Source of the DNA: Massilia brevitalea
Lineage (GTDB): Bacteria > Pseudomonadota > Gammaproteobacteria > Burkholderiales > Burkholderiaceae_D
DNA: 64,000 nt
Reading direction: 5' to 3'
Assembly (NCBI RefSeq): GCF_030711405.1
Contig: NZ_JAULSI010000032.1
Span: 1 to 64,000 of the forward strand
Shown: positions 1-9,524 of the stretch, one piece after another
How the letters are laid out: each line of letters starts with the position of its first letter
Numbering within the stretch: the stretch's first letter is position 1
Notes under the pieces: generated by a model
What the model was told of the DNA's origin: nothing
The model's input: the letters and a program-made list of their open reading frames with translations, nothing else
The model's database searches: none
Program-made: the position numbers and the translations under genes

Positions 1-86
1 TGTTGATGACAGTGACTACCGAAACTTTACTTCCTCCAGATTCTGAGCCGCGTTACCCACCAGGGAACGATGCTCGTACAAGTCAT
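1..86 (+). other. rRNA internal transcribed spacer (23S-5S)
   Basis: Non-coding stretch directly before the 5S rRNA. No 23S 3'-end sequence is recognisable, so the 23S gene should end just outside the window. Any open frame here only overlaps the rRNA region. Confidence 0.6.
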
Positions 87-200
87 GCCTGATGACCATA
101 GCAAGTCGGTCCCACCCCTTCCCATCCCGAACAGGACCGTGAAACGACTTTGCGCCGATGATAGTGCTGCAACCAGTGTGAAAGTAGGTTATCGTCAGGC
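87..200 (+). rRNA. rrf: 5S ribosomal RNA
   Basis: The segment starts with GCCTGATGACC and ends with GGTTATCGTCAGGC, whose ends pair as the 5S terminal helix. The internal blocks CCCATCCCGAACAGG and GAAACGACTTTGCGCCGATG are typical proteobacterial 5S signatures. About 114 nt, the expected size. It closes an rRNA operon whose other genes lie to the left of the window. Confidence 0.95.
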
Positions 201-222
201 TAGTTAATACGTAGTAAACAAG

Positions 223-255
223 AAGCCCCGCCCAGGAAACTGGTCGGGGCTTTTT
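223..255 (+). terminator. Intrinsic terminator of the rRNA operon
   Basis: AAGCCCCG pairs with CGGGGCTT around a short loop and is followed by a run of T. It lies 23 nt after the 5S gene. Confidence 0.9.
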
Positions 256-361
256 GCTTTGGAAGGCCGCTTTCCCTACGCATTCCGCTATCGACACAAT
301 ACAGCGCTATGTGACAAGCATAATATTCAGATAATGGTGGATTTGCATCGAAATCAGTATC

Positions 362-367
362 TATAAT
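362..367 (+). promoter_or_regulatory. Possible -10 element (TATAAT)
   Basis: A perfect TATAAT lies 30 nt before the ATG at 397, in an A+T-rich stretch between the rRNA terminator and the first protein gene. No convincing -35 hexamer is seen at the right spacing, so this is only a candidate. Confidence 0.3.
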
Positions 368-396
368 GCAATTTCTTTCATTTGCTCATCGACACC

Positions 397-1410
397 ATGC
401 TCATGCTCCGCCGTGCTTCGCGTGATTCCCTGTTACGGCTTGCGCTATGCGCCGGCCTCGCGTTATCGATCGAGGCCCGCGCCGAAGCGCTCTCCGCCGC
501 GTGCGATATGGCCGAACAAGCCAGTCTGGTTCTCAAGTCGACGGACGATATGCGGCCGGTCGGGGAGGCCATTATCAACGGTACCCCCGTTCCCGCCATG
601 ATCAGTACCGCCGCCGTGGAAACGGCGGTCCTCAACAAGAAGACCCTGGATCGGCTCGGCATTCCGGTGCGAACCTCGCAAGGCACGATGTTTCCCGACG
701 ATCCGAGAAACGTCACCGGCGCCCATATGGTGCGCGATGTATCGTATGCCGTGCTCGATGACTTCAGCTTCGGCCCGGCCAGGAAACGAGACGTGATGTT
801 CACGGTCGAGGATTTCATGGACGACACCTACGGCGTGCGGATCGGTGCCGGCAGCCTTCTGCACATGGATCTCGAGATTGCTCTGGATGCCGGGTATATC
901 AAGTTCTTCAAGCCCAAGGGGTGTTTCCGCGAGCACCTCGCGTACTGGGACCCGCAAGCGGTGGCGGTCCGCACGTCATGGGACCTATTGAAACGCGACC
1001 CCCGCATCCTGTTCACCGCGCATATAGGCGGCAAGAACGTATCCGCCTTGCTCTCGACGGCGACACCCCAATCCTACATTCCGAAAGCCGCAGCGGAACG
1101 GCTGGGCTTGACCCCGAACTCGCCGGGCGCCGTGCGTGAGGCGCCATTGCCCGGGCACGGTCCGGACCAGCCGGTCTGGAAAGTGCCTGTATCAAGCATG
1201 TCGATCGGGGAGCTCGCGGTAAGCGACGTCGACCTGCGGCTGATGGACTTGCCTTATTCCGGCGAGATCCTGGTACTGGGCGCCGATTTCCTGCAGCGCT
1301 ACCGCGTCTACGTCGCCATGAGCCAGAACCAGGTGTATTTCTCGCCCATCCGCACACCACGCGCCGTCCGGCGCGGATCGGTGGAAGTGATCGCAGCGCC
1401 GGTTCCCTGA
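397..1410 (+). CDS. Two-domain retropepsin-like protein, catalytic Asp lost
   Basis: Secreted or periplasmic protein of 337 residues with an N-terminal hydrophobic signal region. Two segments look like clan-AA retropepsin (aspartyl protease) domains: each has the hydrophobic-xTxx-hydrophobic core followed by an A/KxLxRLGI/L-like helix, and the C-terminal half carries a GADFLQRYRV motif like the usual GxDFL element. The expected DTGA catalytic motif reads STAA (Ser70) in the first domain and STAT (Ser220) in the second, so no active-site aspartate remains at either position. A TTG at 382 would add five residues; the ATG at 397 is preferred. Function unknown. A binding or scaffold role is inference. 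Confidence 0.7.
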   Translation: MLMLRRASRDSLLRLALCAGLALSIEARAEALSAACDMAEQASLVLKSTDDMRPVGEAIINGTPVPAMISTAAVETAVLNKKTLDRLGIPVRTSQGTMFPDDPRNVTGAHMVRDVSYAVLDDFSFGPARKRDVMFTVEDFMDDTYGVRIGAGSLLHMDLEIALDAGYIKFFKPKGCFREHLAYWDPQAVAVRTSWDLLKRDPRILFTAHIGGKNVSALLSTATPQSYIPKAAAERLGLTPNSPGAVREAPLPGHGPDQPVWKVPVSSMSIGELAVSDVDLRLMDLPYSGEILVLGADFLQRYRVYVAMSQNQVYFSPIRTPRAVRRGSVEVIAAPVP

Positions 1411-1478
1411 ACACCGGCGCGACCGCATCGGCCGGCGCTGGACAGCACCAAGACAAAACCACCACACCCTGACAAGCC

Positions 1479-3389
1479 ATGCACTACCTCGCCACGATCC
1501 TGATGCTGTGCGCCGCCCTGTATTCGTCCGCCGCCAGCGCACGTCCGCTGAGCCTGGAAGAAATGACCGACGCATCGGGCATGACCATGGCGGCCCTGTC
1601 GCCCGACGGCCGCCATATCGCCGCGATTCTTTTCGGTGGCGTGAATTACGGCCTGATCCTGATCGATACCGAGACGCTCGCGGTCGCGAAGCTGCGCGAG
1701 GGCCGGCGCTTTTCGAAAGGCTACTGGAGCTACCTGAAAGCGCCGCGCCACGTGACCTGGGCCGACAACGAGGTTCTCGCCGTCGACCTGGGCTACGACG
1801 CGGAGTCGATGGATTTGGAGGGAAAGAAGCTGCGCACGCTGGGCGAGTCCATCATCGGCCAGGTCGGCTTTGGCGCCGCCAGTGGCGAGGTGCTGGTGAT
1901 GAAGGATGCGCGCAACAACAAGATCGCCAGGTGCAAGGCCAGGACCGCCGAGTGCACGACCTTCTGGCATCCGGCCGGCGAGCCTATTCACCGCGCCTAC
2001 GACAGGAAGGGCAATTTGCGCGCCGTCACGCTGGTCAACGCGCGCCTCTTCAAGGACGCCACCACGGTCTCGAACTGGTACAAGCCGGCGAACACGGCAA
2101 CCTGGACCAAGCTCGCCGAATTCGCTGCCGACGACGACTACTGGGTGCCGGCCTACGTGCCGGACGAGCCGGATTCGCTGGTGATCAAATCGCGTAGCGG
2201 GCGCGACACCGTCGCACTCTTCCATTACGACGTCGCCTCGCGCCGCCAGACCGAGCTGCTGGCAGGCCACCCGACCCAGGACCTGCTGTCTTTCGACGGC
2301 GTCGACAAGACCGCCTTCGACTACGTGGCCACCGGCGGCATGAAAAGCGAGCAGGTGTGGTTCGATCCCGCCTGGGCCGCCATGCAAAAGCAGATCGATG
2401 TGTTGTTGCCGGACCGCGTGAACCTGATCTCGGGCGACCCGCGCCGCGCCGTACTGGTGCATTCCTACGGCGACGTCGATCCCGGCACCTGGTACTACTT
2501 CGATAGCGTAAAAAAATCCCTGGTCCTGATCGGCAAGGCCAGGGCTTCGGTCGACCGTACGGCCATGCGCCGCGTGGAGGTGATGTCCTACCAGGCTGCC
2601 GACGGGCTGTCGATTCCGGCCTACCTGACCCGTCCGGAGAAAACGGCGACACCGCCGCCGATGATCGTGCTGATCCACGGCGGGCCGCTGGCGCGCGACC
2701 GCTGGGAATGGGACCGTGACGTCCAGCTGCTCGCCAACCGCGGCTATCTCGTGTTCCAGCCCCAGTTCCGCGGGTCGAGCGGCTTCGGGCGCAAGTTCGC
2801 GGAAGCCGGCTTCGGCGAGTGGGGCAAGGCCATGCAGGATGACATCACCGATGGCGTACGCCACCTGGTCAGCCAGGGGATCGCCGACCCGAAACGCATT
2901 TGCATCGTCGGCGCCAGCTACGGCGGCTACGCGGCGCTATGGGGATTGGTAAAGACGCCGGACCTGTACCGCTGCGGCATCAGCTTCGCGGGCGTGACCG
3001 ACATCGGCAAGCTGTTCTCGGACTGGACCGACCTCAGCTTCGACAAGGCCAGCCGCCAGCTCATGAAGCGTCACATCGGCGACCAGGACCTGAACCCGCA
3101 ACGCTTCGATCCGGTGTCTCCGCTCAAGCATGCGGCCCGTATCCAGGCCCCGGTGCTGCTGATGCATGGCAGGGAAGACGAGCGCGTGCCGGTTGCCCAC
3201 GGCCGGCGCATGCGCGACGCCCTCGAGGCCAACGACAAGCAGGTGGCGTGGGTGCTGTTCAACGAAGAGGGGCATGGGCTGCACTACCAGGACAGCCAGA
3301 TCGCCTATTACAACGCCATGTTCGACTTCCTCGGCAAGCACTTACCGGTCGATGCCGGAGCGGGCGCCGCGGCGCCGGCCTCGCCCTGA
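1479..3389 (+). CDS. S9 family (prolyl oligopeptidase-type) serine peptidase
   Basis: Exported peptidase of 636 residues. A signal peptide covers about residues 1-20 (ends SSAASA). The N-terminal 370 residues are a propeller-like region and the C-terminal 260 an alpha/beta-hydrolase domain. The nucleophile motif GASYGGYAA places Ser480, with Asp567 (HGREDERVP) and His599 (EEGHGL) completing the triad. This arrangement is typical of dipeptidyl-peptidase/acylaminoacyl-peptidase-like S9 enzymes of the periplasm, which cleave short peptides. It starts 68 nt after the retropepsin-like gene and may be co-transcribed with it. Exact substrate unknown. Confidence 0.92.
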   Translation: MHYLATILMLCAALYSSAASARPLSLEEMTDASGMTMAALSPDGRHIAAILFGGVNYGLILIDTETLAVAKLREGRRFSKGYWSYLKAPRHVTWADNEVLAVDLGYDAESMDLEGKKLRTLGESIIGQVGFGAASGEVLVMKDARNNKIARCKARTAECTTFWHPAGEPIHRAYDRKGNLRAVTLVNARLFKDATTVSNWYKPANTATWTKLAEFAADDDYWVPAYVPDEPDSLVIKSRSGRDTVALFHYDVASRRQTELLAGHPTQDLLSFDGVDKTAFDYVATGGMKSEQVWFDPAWAAMQKQIDVLLPDRVNLISGDPRRAVLVHSYGDVDPGTWYYFDSVKKSLVLIGKARASVDRTAMRRVEVMSYQAADGLSIPAYLTRPEKTATPPPMIVLIHGGPLARDRWEWDRDVQLLANRGYLVFQPQFRGSSGFGRKFAEAGFGEWGKAMQDDITDGVRHLVSQGIADPKRICIVGASYGGYAALWGLVKTPDLYRCGISFAGVTDIGKLFSDWTDLSFDKASRQLMKRHIGDQDLNPQRFDPVSPLKHAARIQAPVLLMHGREDERVPVAHGRRMRDALEANDKQVAWVLFNEEGHGLHYQDSQIAYYNAMFDFLGKHLPVDAGAGAAAPASP

Positions 3390-3446
3390 CCGCGGCCTGC
3401 GCGGCAGCTGAAGTAGAATGGGGCCATTCCCATCCATGGACCGGTT

Positions 3447-5153
3447 TTGCATTCCGCCTTCAAGCCCATCCTCCGCGCGGCGCTCTTTTATTTGCTATCG
3501 GTGCTGGCGATTGCGGCGGTGCTGGTGGCGGGCAAGCTCGTCGTCGACGCCGTGCGCGGCGCGCTGTCGGCACGCGACCGGCTTGCCCTGGTCCTCGACG
3601 TGCAGACGCGGATCGCCAATGACCGGCAAGCCGCCGCGGCCGACCTGACAGGCAGGATGCGCGCCGCGCGGCAGCTGCCCCTCGCCCGGGTGGACGAGCG
3701 GATCCGCGCCGTCCATGCCCGGCTCGCGCAGCTGGCGCAGGCTGCGGCTTCGCCCGCAGCCCGGCCCGACAGCCTGCCCGTGCTGCTCAAAGGCGGCCCC
3801 GCCGCGTACGCCGGCGAACTGGCCCGCGGCTACCGGGGCAGGCTCGAACGCGAACTGCTGGCCCAGGAACTCGGCTATCTGCAGGGGCTGCGCGCGTACC
3901 TGTTCGCGCTGGAGAGCCGCGCCGCCGCAACGGCCGAGCTGAGGCGCCTGCTCGAACAGCACCGCGCCATCTATGCCCGCCTGCAGCAGAAACAGCGGGA
4001 AGTGGCACGCCTCGGCTGGTTCGACAGCCAGCGCATGGAGCGGCCGTGGGCGCGCAGTCCGGCCCAGCAAGCGCTTGCCGCCGACATCGGGGCCCTCACG
4101 GCACAAAACAACCGCGCCGCTGCCGCCTACCGCGCGCAGGCGCTGGCCTTGCGCCGCATGGAGTCGGTGTCCGCGCTGCGCGACTTCGCCGTGGACGGGG
4201 AGCGGCTCGACGCCAGCGTCGCGGCCTTGCAGGCACAGGTGGACGATGCCCGCGCGGCGCTGTCGCGCAACCTCGCCGCGCGCGTGGCCGAAGCGCTGCG
4301 CCAGGCCTTGCCGGCGGCGCTGGGCATCCTGTTGCTGTGCATCGCCGGCAAGGCCGCGATCCGGGCGGTGTTCTACTTCGTGCTCGCGCCGCTGGCCACC
4401 CGCGGCGCAGCGCTGCGCCTCGACCCGGCGAAAGCGTCCGCCGCACCGGTCGAACTCGTCGCCGCCTCGGCCGTCTCGCAGACCATCGCGCTGGCGCCGC
4501 AACAGGAATTGCTGGTCTTGCCCGACTATCTGCAAAGTGCGCCGGTCGGCGCGGCGCGCGGCACGCGCTGGCTGATCAAGGGACGCGTGTGGGCCAGCCT
4601 GACGTCCGGCACGGTCCTGCTCACCTGCGTACGCACGGGCGGACCGGAACAGCAGGTCGTGCTGTCGGCCAGCGACGACGGCCTGAGCGAGATCGCGCTG
4701 GTGCGCATTCCGCCCGGCCAGGCGCTGGCGCTGCAGCCGCGCGCACTGGTCGGGCTGATTGCCGACGCCGGCGCGCCGCTCGACATCCGCTGGCACTGGC
4801 GCCTGGCCAGCCTGCACGCCTGGCTGACGCTGCAGCTGCGCTTTTTCGTGATACGCGGCCCGGTGACGCTGGCGCTGCAGGGCAAGCGCGGCGTGCGCGT
4901 GCAGGGAGCGCGCGACAGCCACGCCGTGCGCCAGACGGCGACCCTCGGCTTTTCCACCGACAGCGCCTACGCCACCGTGCGCAGCGAACCCTTCCTGCCC
5001 TACCTGCGCGGGCGCGCGCCGCTGCTGCACGACCGCTTCGGCGGCGGCATCTACATTTATGACGAAACACCGGAAGCGGGCCGCAAGGCGGGGCGGACAG
5101 GGCGCGGCCTGGAAGGCTTGACCGACGCGCTGCTCAAGCTCGTCGGCTACTGA
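3447..5153 (+). CDS. Uncharacterised coiled-coil membrane protein
   Basis: 568 residues, not recognised as a named family. A transmembrane segment lies near residues 8-32. A long Ala/Arg/Gln/Leu-rich stretch (about 35-280) looks like coiled coil, and a second hydrophobic segment lies near 285-310 (LGILLLCIAGKAAIRAVFYF). The C-terminal 250 residues have a beta-rich appearance with LPDYLQSAP and LIKGRVWASL. TTG at 3447 is the start chosen because no in-frame ATG precedes the first membrane segment; no strong ribosome-binding site is seen. Likely inner-membrane anchored with a large coiled-coil domain. Function unknown. Confidence 0.75.
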   Translation: MHSAFKPILRAALFYLLSVLAIAAVLVAGKLVVDAVRGALSARDRLALVLDVQTRIANDRQAAAADLTGRMRAARQLPLARVDERIRAVHARLAQLAQAAASPAARPDSLPVLLKGGPAAYAGELARGYRGRLERELLAQELGYLQGLRAYLFALESRAAATAELRRLLEQHRAIYARLQQKQREVARLGWFDSQRMERPWARSPAQQALAADIGALTAQNNRAAAAYRAQALALRRMESVSALRDFAVDGERLDASVAALQAQVDDARAALSRNLAARVAEALRQALPAALGILLLCIAGKAAIRAVFYFVLAPLATRGAALRLDPAKASAAPVELVAASAVSQTIALAPQQELLVLPDYLQSAPVGAARGTRWLIKGRVWASLTSGTVLLTCVRTGGPEQQVVLSASDDGLSEIALVRIPPGQALALQPRALVGLIADAGAPLDIRWHWRLASLHAWLTLQLRFFVIRGPVTLALQGKRGVRVQGARDSHAVRQTATLGFSTDSAYATVRSEPFLPYLRGRAPLLHDRFGGGIYIYDETPEAGRKAGRTGRGLEGLTDALLKLVGY

Positions 5154-5162
5154 GCAAAGAGC

Positions 5163-5200
5163 AAAAAAGAGGCGCCGCACGCCAGAGCGGGCAGCGCCTC
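5163..5200 (-). terminator. Intrinsic terminator of the substrate-binding protein gene
   Basis: On the minus strand GAGGCGC and GCGCCTC form a stem followed by TTTTTT. It lies just after the minus-strand gene ending at 5229, and also separates it from the convergent gene ending at 5153. Confidence 0.85.
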
Positions 5201-5228
5201 GGTCACGCCAGCTTGCGCCGGTACGGGC

Positions 5229-6395
5229 TTACGGCACGTACTTCCAGGCGCCTTTTTCGATCCGCACCATCACCTGCGAGCGCTGGTCCAGGCCCTGGTG
5301 GTTGGTCGGGCTCATGTTGAAGATGCCGTGCGAGGCCGGCAGGTTCTTGATGCCTTCGAGCGAATCGCGCAGCGCCGCGCGGAATTCCTTCGTGCCCGGC
5401 TTAGCCTTCGGCACGGCGGTCTTGGCCGCTTCCTGCAGCAGCATCGCCGCATCCCAGGCGTGGCCGCCAAAGGTCGACAGGCTTTCCTTCTTGAAGGCGC
5501 TGTTGTACTTGTTAACGTAGGTCAGCGCCGATTTCTTCACCGGATTGGTGTCGGGCAACTGGTTCACCACCAGCATCGGGCCGGCCGGCAGGAAGGTGCC
5601 TTCGCAATCGGCCGCGCACACGCGCAGGAAGTCGCTGTTGGCCACGCCGTGGGTCTGGTAGATCTTGCCCTTGTAGCCGCGCTCGCGCAGCGCCTTTTGC
5701 GGCAGCGCGGCCGGGGTGCCGGAACCGGCGATCAGGATCGCATCGGGATTGGCCGACACCATTTTGAGCACCTGGCCGGTCACCGAGGTGTCGGTACGCG
5801 CGAAGCGTTCGTTGGCCACGACCTTGATCTTGCGCGCCGGCGCCACCTTCTCGACCTCGCCCCACCAGCCTTCGCCATACGCGTCCGAGAAGCCGATGAA
5901 GCCCATGGTCTTCACGCCGTTGTTGCTCATGTGCTGGGTGATGGCGGCCGCCATCTGGCCGTCGTGCTGGGTGGTCTTGAAGACCCAGCGGCGCTTGGCG
6001 TCCATCGGTTCCACGATGCGCGCAGCGCCGGCGATGGTGATCATCGGCGTCTCGGTTTCGGCCGCCACTTCCAGCATCGCCAGCGAGGTCGGGGTGATCG
6101 AGGAGCCGATCAGCAGATCGACCTTGTCTTCCGAGACCAGCTTGCGCGCATTCTTCACCGCCTGGGTCGCGTCCGAGGCGTCGTCGAGCACGATGTACTG
6201 CACCTTCTGGCCGGCGATTTCGGCCGGGAACAGCGACACGGTGTTCTTCTCCGGGATGCCGAGCGAGGCGGCCGGGCCGGTGGTCGAGATCGATACGCCG
6301 ACCTTGATCTGGGCGTGGGCGGTTGCGGCGGCGCCGAAGGCGGCCAGCGTGGCGACGGTAAGAGCGGTCTTGCGCAAGGAAATGAGGCGGTTCAT
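5229..6395 (-). CDS. ABC transporter substrate-binding protein, branched-chain amino acid type
   Basis: Periplasmic binding protein of the LivK/HAAT family, 388 residues. The signal peptide ends near residue 28 (GAAATAHA), then QIKVGVSISTTGPAASLG, the usual first strand of this fold. The start at 6395 is fixed by AAAGGAG seven bases upstream; a longer frame to 6476 lacks such a site. It delivers ligand to the permease/ATPase set encoded divergently at 6700-10270. The family binds branched-chain amino acids but also many aromatic and aliphatic acids and amides, so the real ligand is open. Confidence 0.93.
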   Translation of the reverse strand: MNRLISLRKTALTVATLAAFGAAATAHAQIKVGVSISTTGPAASLGIPEKNTVSLFPAEIAGQKVQYIVLDDASDATQAVKNARKLVSEDKVDLLIGSSITPTSLAMLEVAAETETPMITIAGAARIVEPMDAKRRWVFKTTQHDGQMAAAITQHMSNNGVKTMGFIGFSDAYGEGWWGEVEKVAPARKIKVVANERFARTDTSVTGQVLKMVSANPDAILIAGSGTPAALPQKALRERGYKGKIYQTHGVANSDFLRVCAADCEGTFLPAGPMLVVNQLPDTNPVKKSALTYVNKYNSAFKKESLSTFGGHAWDAAMLLQEAAKTAVPKAKPGTKEFRAALRDSLEGIKNLPASHGIFNMSPTNHQGLDQRSQVMVRIEKGAWKYVP

Positions 6396-6699
6396 GGAGT
6401 CTCCTTTGTTGTTGGATGTGTGCCGCCGCGAAGCTTGCAGTGGACGAAAGCCAGCAAACGAAAGCGGCAGGAACAAACCACAGTATCGCCCAGAGAAAGC
6501 AAAAAATGTCGGTTTCTCAACAGTTTTCGCATATCATCTAAAACAAAACGGGCAGCAGAAGGCCTGTGCGTTCTCTTTTGTGCCGCCTGGCGAAACGCCG
6601 GCGTGCAAAGCGGCATGCAACGGGTCCGCCTTCGACAGACACTTTTGAGGAGAGGAGGGCCACGGGGGCGCAGGATGCTGCATCTCCGCAGGCAGCAGT
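6396..6699. other. Divergent intergenic region of the ABC transporter
   Basis: About 300 nt between the minus-strand binding-protein gene and the plus-strand permease operon. It holds the ribosome-binding site of the former and a purine-rich GAGGAGAGGAGGG block about 40 nt before the latter. The centre (about 6490-6550) is A+T-rich compared with the surroundings and probably carries the two promoters. No gene or clear operator is seen. Confidence 0.5.
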
Positions 6700-7755
6700 A
6701 TGGATTTATCGATCTTCGCCATCCTGACCCAGGATGGCATTGCCAGCGGGGCCGTGTACGTGCTGCTGGCCCTGGCGCTGGTGCTGGTGTTTTCGATCAC
6801 GCGCGTGATCTTCATCCCGATCGGCGAATTCCTCGCCTTCGGGTCCCTGACCATGGCGGCGCTGCAGGTCGGCACGCCGCCGCAAAGCGCGCTCCTGCTG
6901 CTGGTGCTGGGCCTGGCCTGCTTCGTGCAGGAGCTATTCGGCACGCTGCGCGGCGCGTCGATCCAGCAGGACCGCACACGTATGCTCGGCCTTTCCTTCC
7001 TCAAGTTCGTGCTCCTGCCCGCTGCGCTCTACGCCATCGCACGCTCGGTCGACGGCACGGCGCTGCCGATGCTGGTGCAGGTGCTGTTTACCTTTGCCAT
7101 CGTTGCTCCGATGGGGCCGATGATGTACCGCCTGGCCTTCCAGCCGCTGGCCGAAAGCCCGGTGCTGGTCTTGCTGATCGTGTCGGTGGCCGTGCACCTG
7201 GTCCTGCTCGGCATCGGGCTGGTGATGTTCGGCGCCGAAGGCTCGCGCACCACGCCGTTTTCCTCGCATGTGTTCAACTTCGGTACCCTGAGCATCTCCG
7301 GCCAGAGCGTGGTCGTGATCGTCACAGCCGTCCTCTTGATCGGCGCCCTGTACCTGTACTTCGACCGCACGCTGTCGGGTAAAGCGCTGCGCGCCACCGC
7401 CGTGAACCGGCGCGGCGCGCGCCTGGTCGGCATCGGCACCACGGCGGCGGGGCGCCTCGCCTTCCTGCTGGCGTCGAGCATCGGCACCCTGTGCGGGGTG
7501 CTGATCGCGCCGCTCACGACCGTCTACTACGACAGCGGCTTCCTGATGGGCCTGAAGGGCTTTGTCGGCGCCATCATCGGCGGCCTGGCGAGCTACCCGC
7601 TGGCCGCAGCCGGCGCGCTGATGGTCGGCCTGCTCGAAGCCTATTCCTCGTTCTACGCCAGCTCCTACAAGGAAGTCATCGTGTTCACCCTGATCATTCC
7701 GGTGCTGCTGTGGCGCTCGATCGTGCATCCGCAAGTCGAGGAGGGCGAAGCATGA
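6700..7755 (+). CDS. livH: Branched-chain amino acid-type ABC permease (LivH family)
   Basis: Inner-membrane permease of 351 residues, hydrophobic throughout with about eight or more membrane segments. The N-terminus (DGIASGAVYVLLALALVLVF) and the later RATAVNRRGARLVGIGT and GFVGAIIGGLASYPLAA blocks are typical of LivH permeases. It is somewhat longer than E. coli LivH (308). The stop overlaps the next ATG (ATGA), so the operon is translationally coupled to the LivM-LivG fusion. Confidence 0.92.
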   Translation: MDLSIFAILTQDGIASGAVYVLLALALVLVFSITRVIFIPIGEFLAFGSLTMAALQVGTPPQSALLLLVLGLACFVQELFGTLRGASIQQDRTRMLGLSFLKFVLLPAALYAIARSVDGTALPMLVQVLFTFAIVAPMGPMMYRLAFQPLAESPVLVLLIVSVAVHLVLLGIGLVMFGAEGSRTTPFSSHVFNFGTLSISGQSVVVIVTAVLLIGALYLYFDRTLSGKALRATAVNRRGARLVGIGTTAAGRLAFLLASSIGTLCGVLIAPLTTVYYDSGFLMGLKGFVGAIIGGLASYPLAAAGALMVGLLEAYSSFYASSYKEVIVFTLIIPVLLWRSIVHPQVEEGEA

Positions 7756-9524
7756 CGCGCCGTTCCCTGATCATCTTCGCCATCGCCGCCTGCGTGTTCG
7801 GCCTGCTGCCGCTGCCGGCCTACTGGGTCACGCTCGGCAACTACATCGGCCTGTACGCCATCGTGGCCCTCGGCCTGGTGCTGCTCACCGGCGTCGGTGG
7901 GCTGACCTCGTTCGGCCAGGCCGCCTTCGTGGGCCTGGGCGCCTACGCCACCGCGTATCTGTCGACGGGCGCGGGCCTCTCGCCCTGGCTTGGCCTGGTC
8001 GCGGGCCTGGTCATCACGGCAGTATCCGCGCTGTTCATCGGCGCCATCATGCTGCGCCTGTCCGGCCACTACCTGCCGCTGGGGACCATTGCCTGGGGCC
8101 TGTCGCTGTACTACCTGTTCGGGAACATGGAGTCGCTCGGCAAGCACGACGGCATCGCCGGCATCCCACCGCTCACCCTGTTCGGCCTCGACCTCGGCTC
8201 CGGTAAAAGCATGTACTTCCTGATCTGGCTGGTGCTGCTGCTGGCCGTGATCCTGCTGCGCAACCTGCTGAACTCGCGCTCGGGCCGTGCGATCCGCGCC
8301 CTGAAGGGCGGCGGCGTGATGGCCGAAGCCATGGGCGTGAACACGGCGGCCATGAAGATCCGCATCTTCGTGATCGCCGCGCTGCTGGCCTGCGTGTCGG
8401 GCTGGCTGTATGCGCACCTGCAGCGCGCCGTGAACCCGTCGCCCTTCGGCCTGAACGCGGGCATCGAGTACCTGTTCATGGCGGTGATCGGCGGCGCCGG
8501 CTACCTGTGGGGCGCCATCCTCGGCGCGGCCGTGCTCACCATCCTCAAGGACCAGCTGCAAAGCTGGCTGCCGGCGCTGCTCGGCTCGAACGGCAACTTC
8601 GAGATCATCGTCTTCGGCGTGCTGATGGTGGTGCTGCTGCAGCGCGCCCGCAACGGTATCTGGCCCTTCATCGCGGCGCGCCTGCCGCAGCATCGCGATG
8701 CGGTGGCGCCCGATACTGCGCCGCCTTTGCCCCAGCGCGCCAGGGCGGTGGCCGGCTACCCGCTGCTGGTGATCGACAAGGTGCGCAAGCAGTTCGGCGG
8801 CCTGGTCGCCGTCAACGACATGAGTTTTACGGTGCACGGCGGCGAGATCGTCGGCCTGATCGGGCCGAACGGCGCGGGTAAGTCGACCATGTTCAACCTG
8901 GTCACCGGCGTGCTGCCGGAAACGAGCGGTGAAGTGCGCCTGCGCCAGGGCGAGGAACTGGTGCGCATCGATTCGCTGCCGTCGCGCCGCATCGTGCAAC
9001 TGGGCGTCGGCCGCACCTTCCAGCACGTGCACCTGCTGCCCGAGATGACGGTGCTGGAAAACGTGGCCATCGGCGCCCACCTGCGCGCGCGCGGCGGCGT
9101 GCTGGCCAGCGCGGTCGGGCTGGATCGCACGGAAGAAGCGGCGCTGCTGTGCGAGGCGCGGCGCCAGCTCGAACGCGTGGGCCTGGGCGAGCTGCTGTAC
9201 GAGCAGGCCGGCAACCTGGCGCTGGGCCAGCAGCGTATTTTGGAAATTGCGCGCGCCCTGTGCGCCGACCCGGCGCTGCTGCTGCTCGACGAACCGGCCG
9301 CCGGCCTGCGCTACAAGGAAAAGCAGGCGCTGGCCGAGCTGCTGAACAAACTCAAGGGCGAAGGCATGAGCATCCTGCTGGTCGAGCACGACATGGACTT
9401 CGTGATGAACCTGACCGACCGATTGATCGTGATGGAGTTCGGTACGAAAATCGCGGAAGGGAACCCGGCCCAGGTACAGCAGGACCCGGCCGTGCTGGAA
9501 GCCTACCTCGGAGGACTGGACTGA
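7752..9524 (+). CDS. Fused LivM-type permease / LivG-type ATPase
   Basis: 590-residue fusion. Residues 1 to about 310 are a LivM-type permease with about ten membrane helices ([19 protein letters not shown] is the family motif). After a linker near 315-335 an ABC ATPase follows, with Walker A GPNGAGKS (about 371-378), signature [12 protein letters not shown] (about 489) and Walker B LLLLDEP (about 510-517), ending with the LivG-type AYLGGLD. The ATG overlaps the stop of livH and the TGA overlaps the ATG of livF, so the frame is reliable and the two functions sit in one chain. Fusions of this kind are known in proteobacterial HAAT transporters. Confidence 0.93.
   Translation: MTRRSLIIFAIAACVFGLLPLPAYWVTLGNYIGLYAIVALGLVLLTGVGGLTSFGQAAFVGLGAYATAYLSTGAGLSPWLGLVAGLVITAVSALFIGAIMLRLSGHYLPLGTIAWGLSLYYLFGNMESLGKHDGIAGIPPLTLFGLDLGSGKSMYFLIWLVLLLAVILLRNLLNSRSGRAIRALKGGGVMAEAMGVNTAAMKIRIFVIAALLACVSGWLYAHLQRAVNPSPFGLNAGIEYLFMAVIGGAGYLWGAILGAAVLTILKDQLQSWLPALLGSNGNFEIIVFGVLMVVLLQRARNGIWPFIAARLPQHRDAVAPDTAPPLPQRARAVAGYPLLVIDKVRKQFGGLVAVNDMSFTVHGGEIVGLIGPNGAGKSTMFNLVTGVLPETSGEVRLRQGEELVRIDSLPSRRIVQLGVGRTFQHVHLLPEMTVLENVAIGAHLRARGGVLASAVGLDRTEEAALLCEARRQLERVGLGELLYEQAGNLALGQQRILEIARALCADPALLLLDEPAAGLRYKEKQALAELLNKLKGEGMSILLVEHDMDFVMNLTDRLIVMEFGTKIAEGNPAQVQQDPAVLEAYLGGLD

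Noticed and set aside
16..297. 93-codon open frame on the minus strand at the left edge
   Set aside because: It covers the 5S rRNA and its terminator in antisense.
1308..2864. 518-codon minus-strand frame
   Set aside because: Antisense of the S9 peptidase; long shadow frames are expected in such G+C-rich coding DNA.
3495..5180. 561-codon minus-strand frame
   Set aside because: Antisense of the coiled-coil membrane protein, composition Arg/Ala/Gln-rich with no domain.
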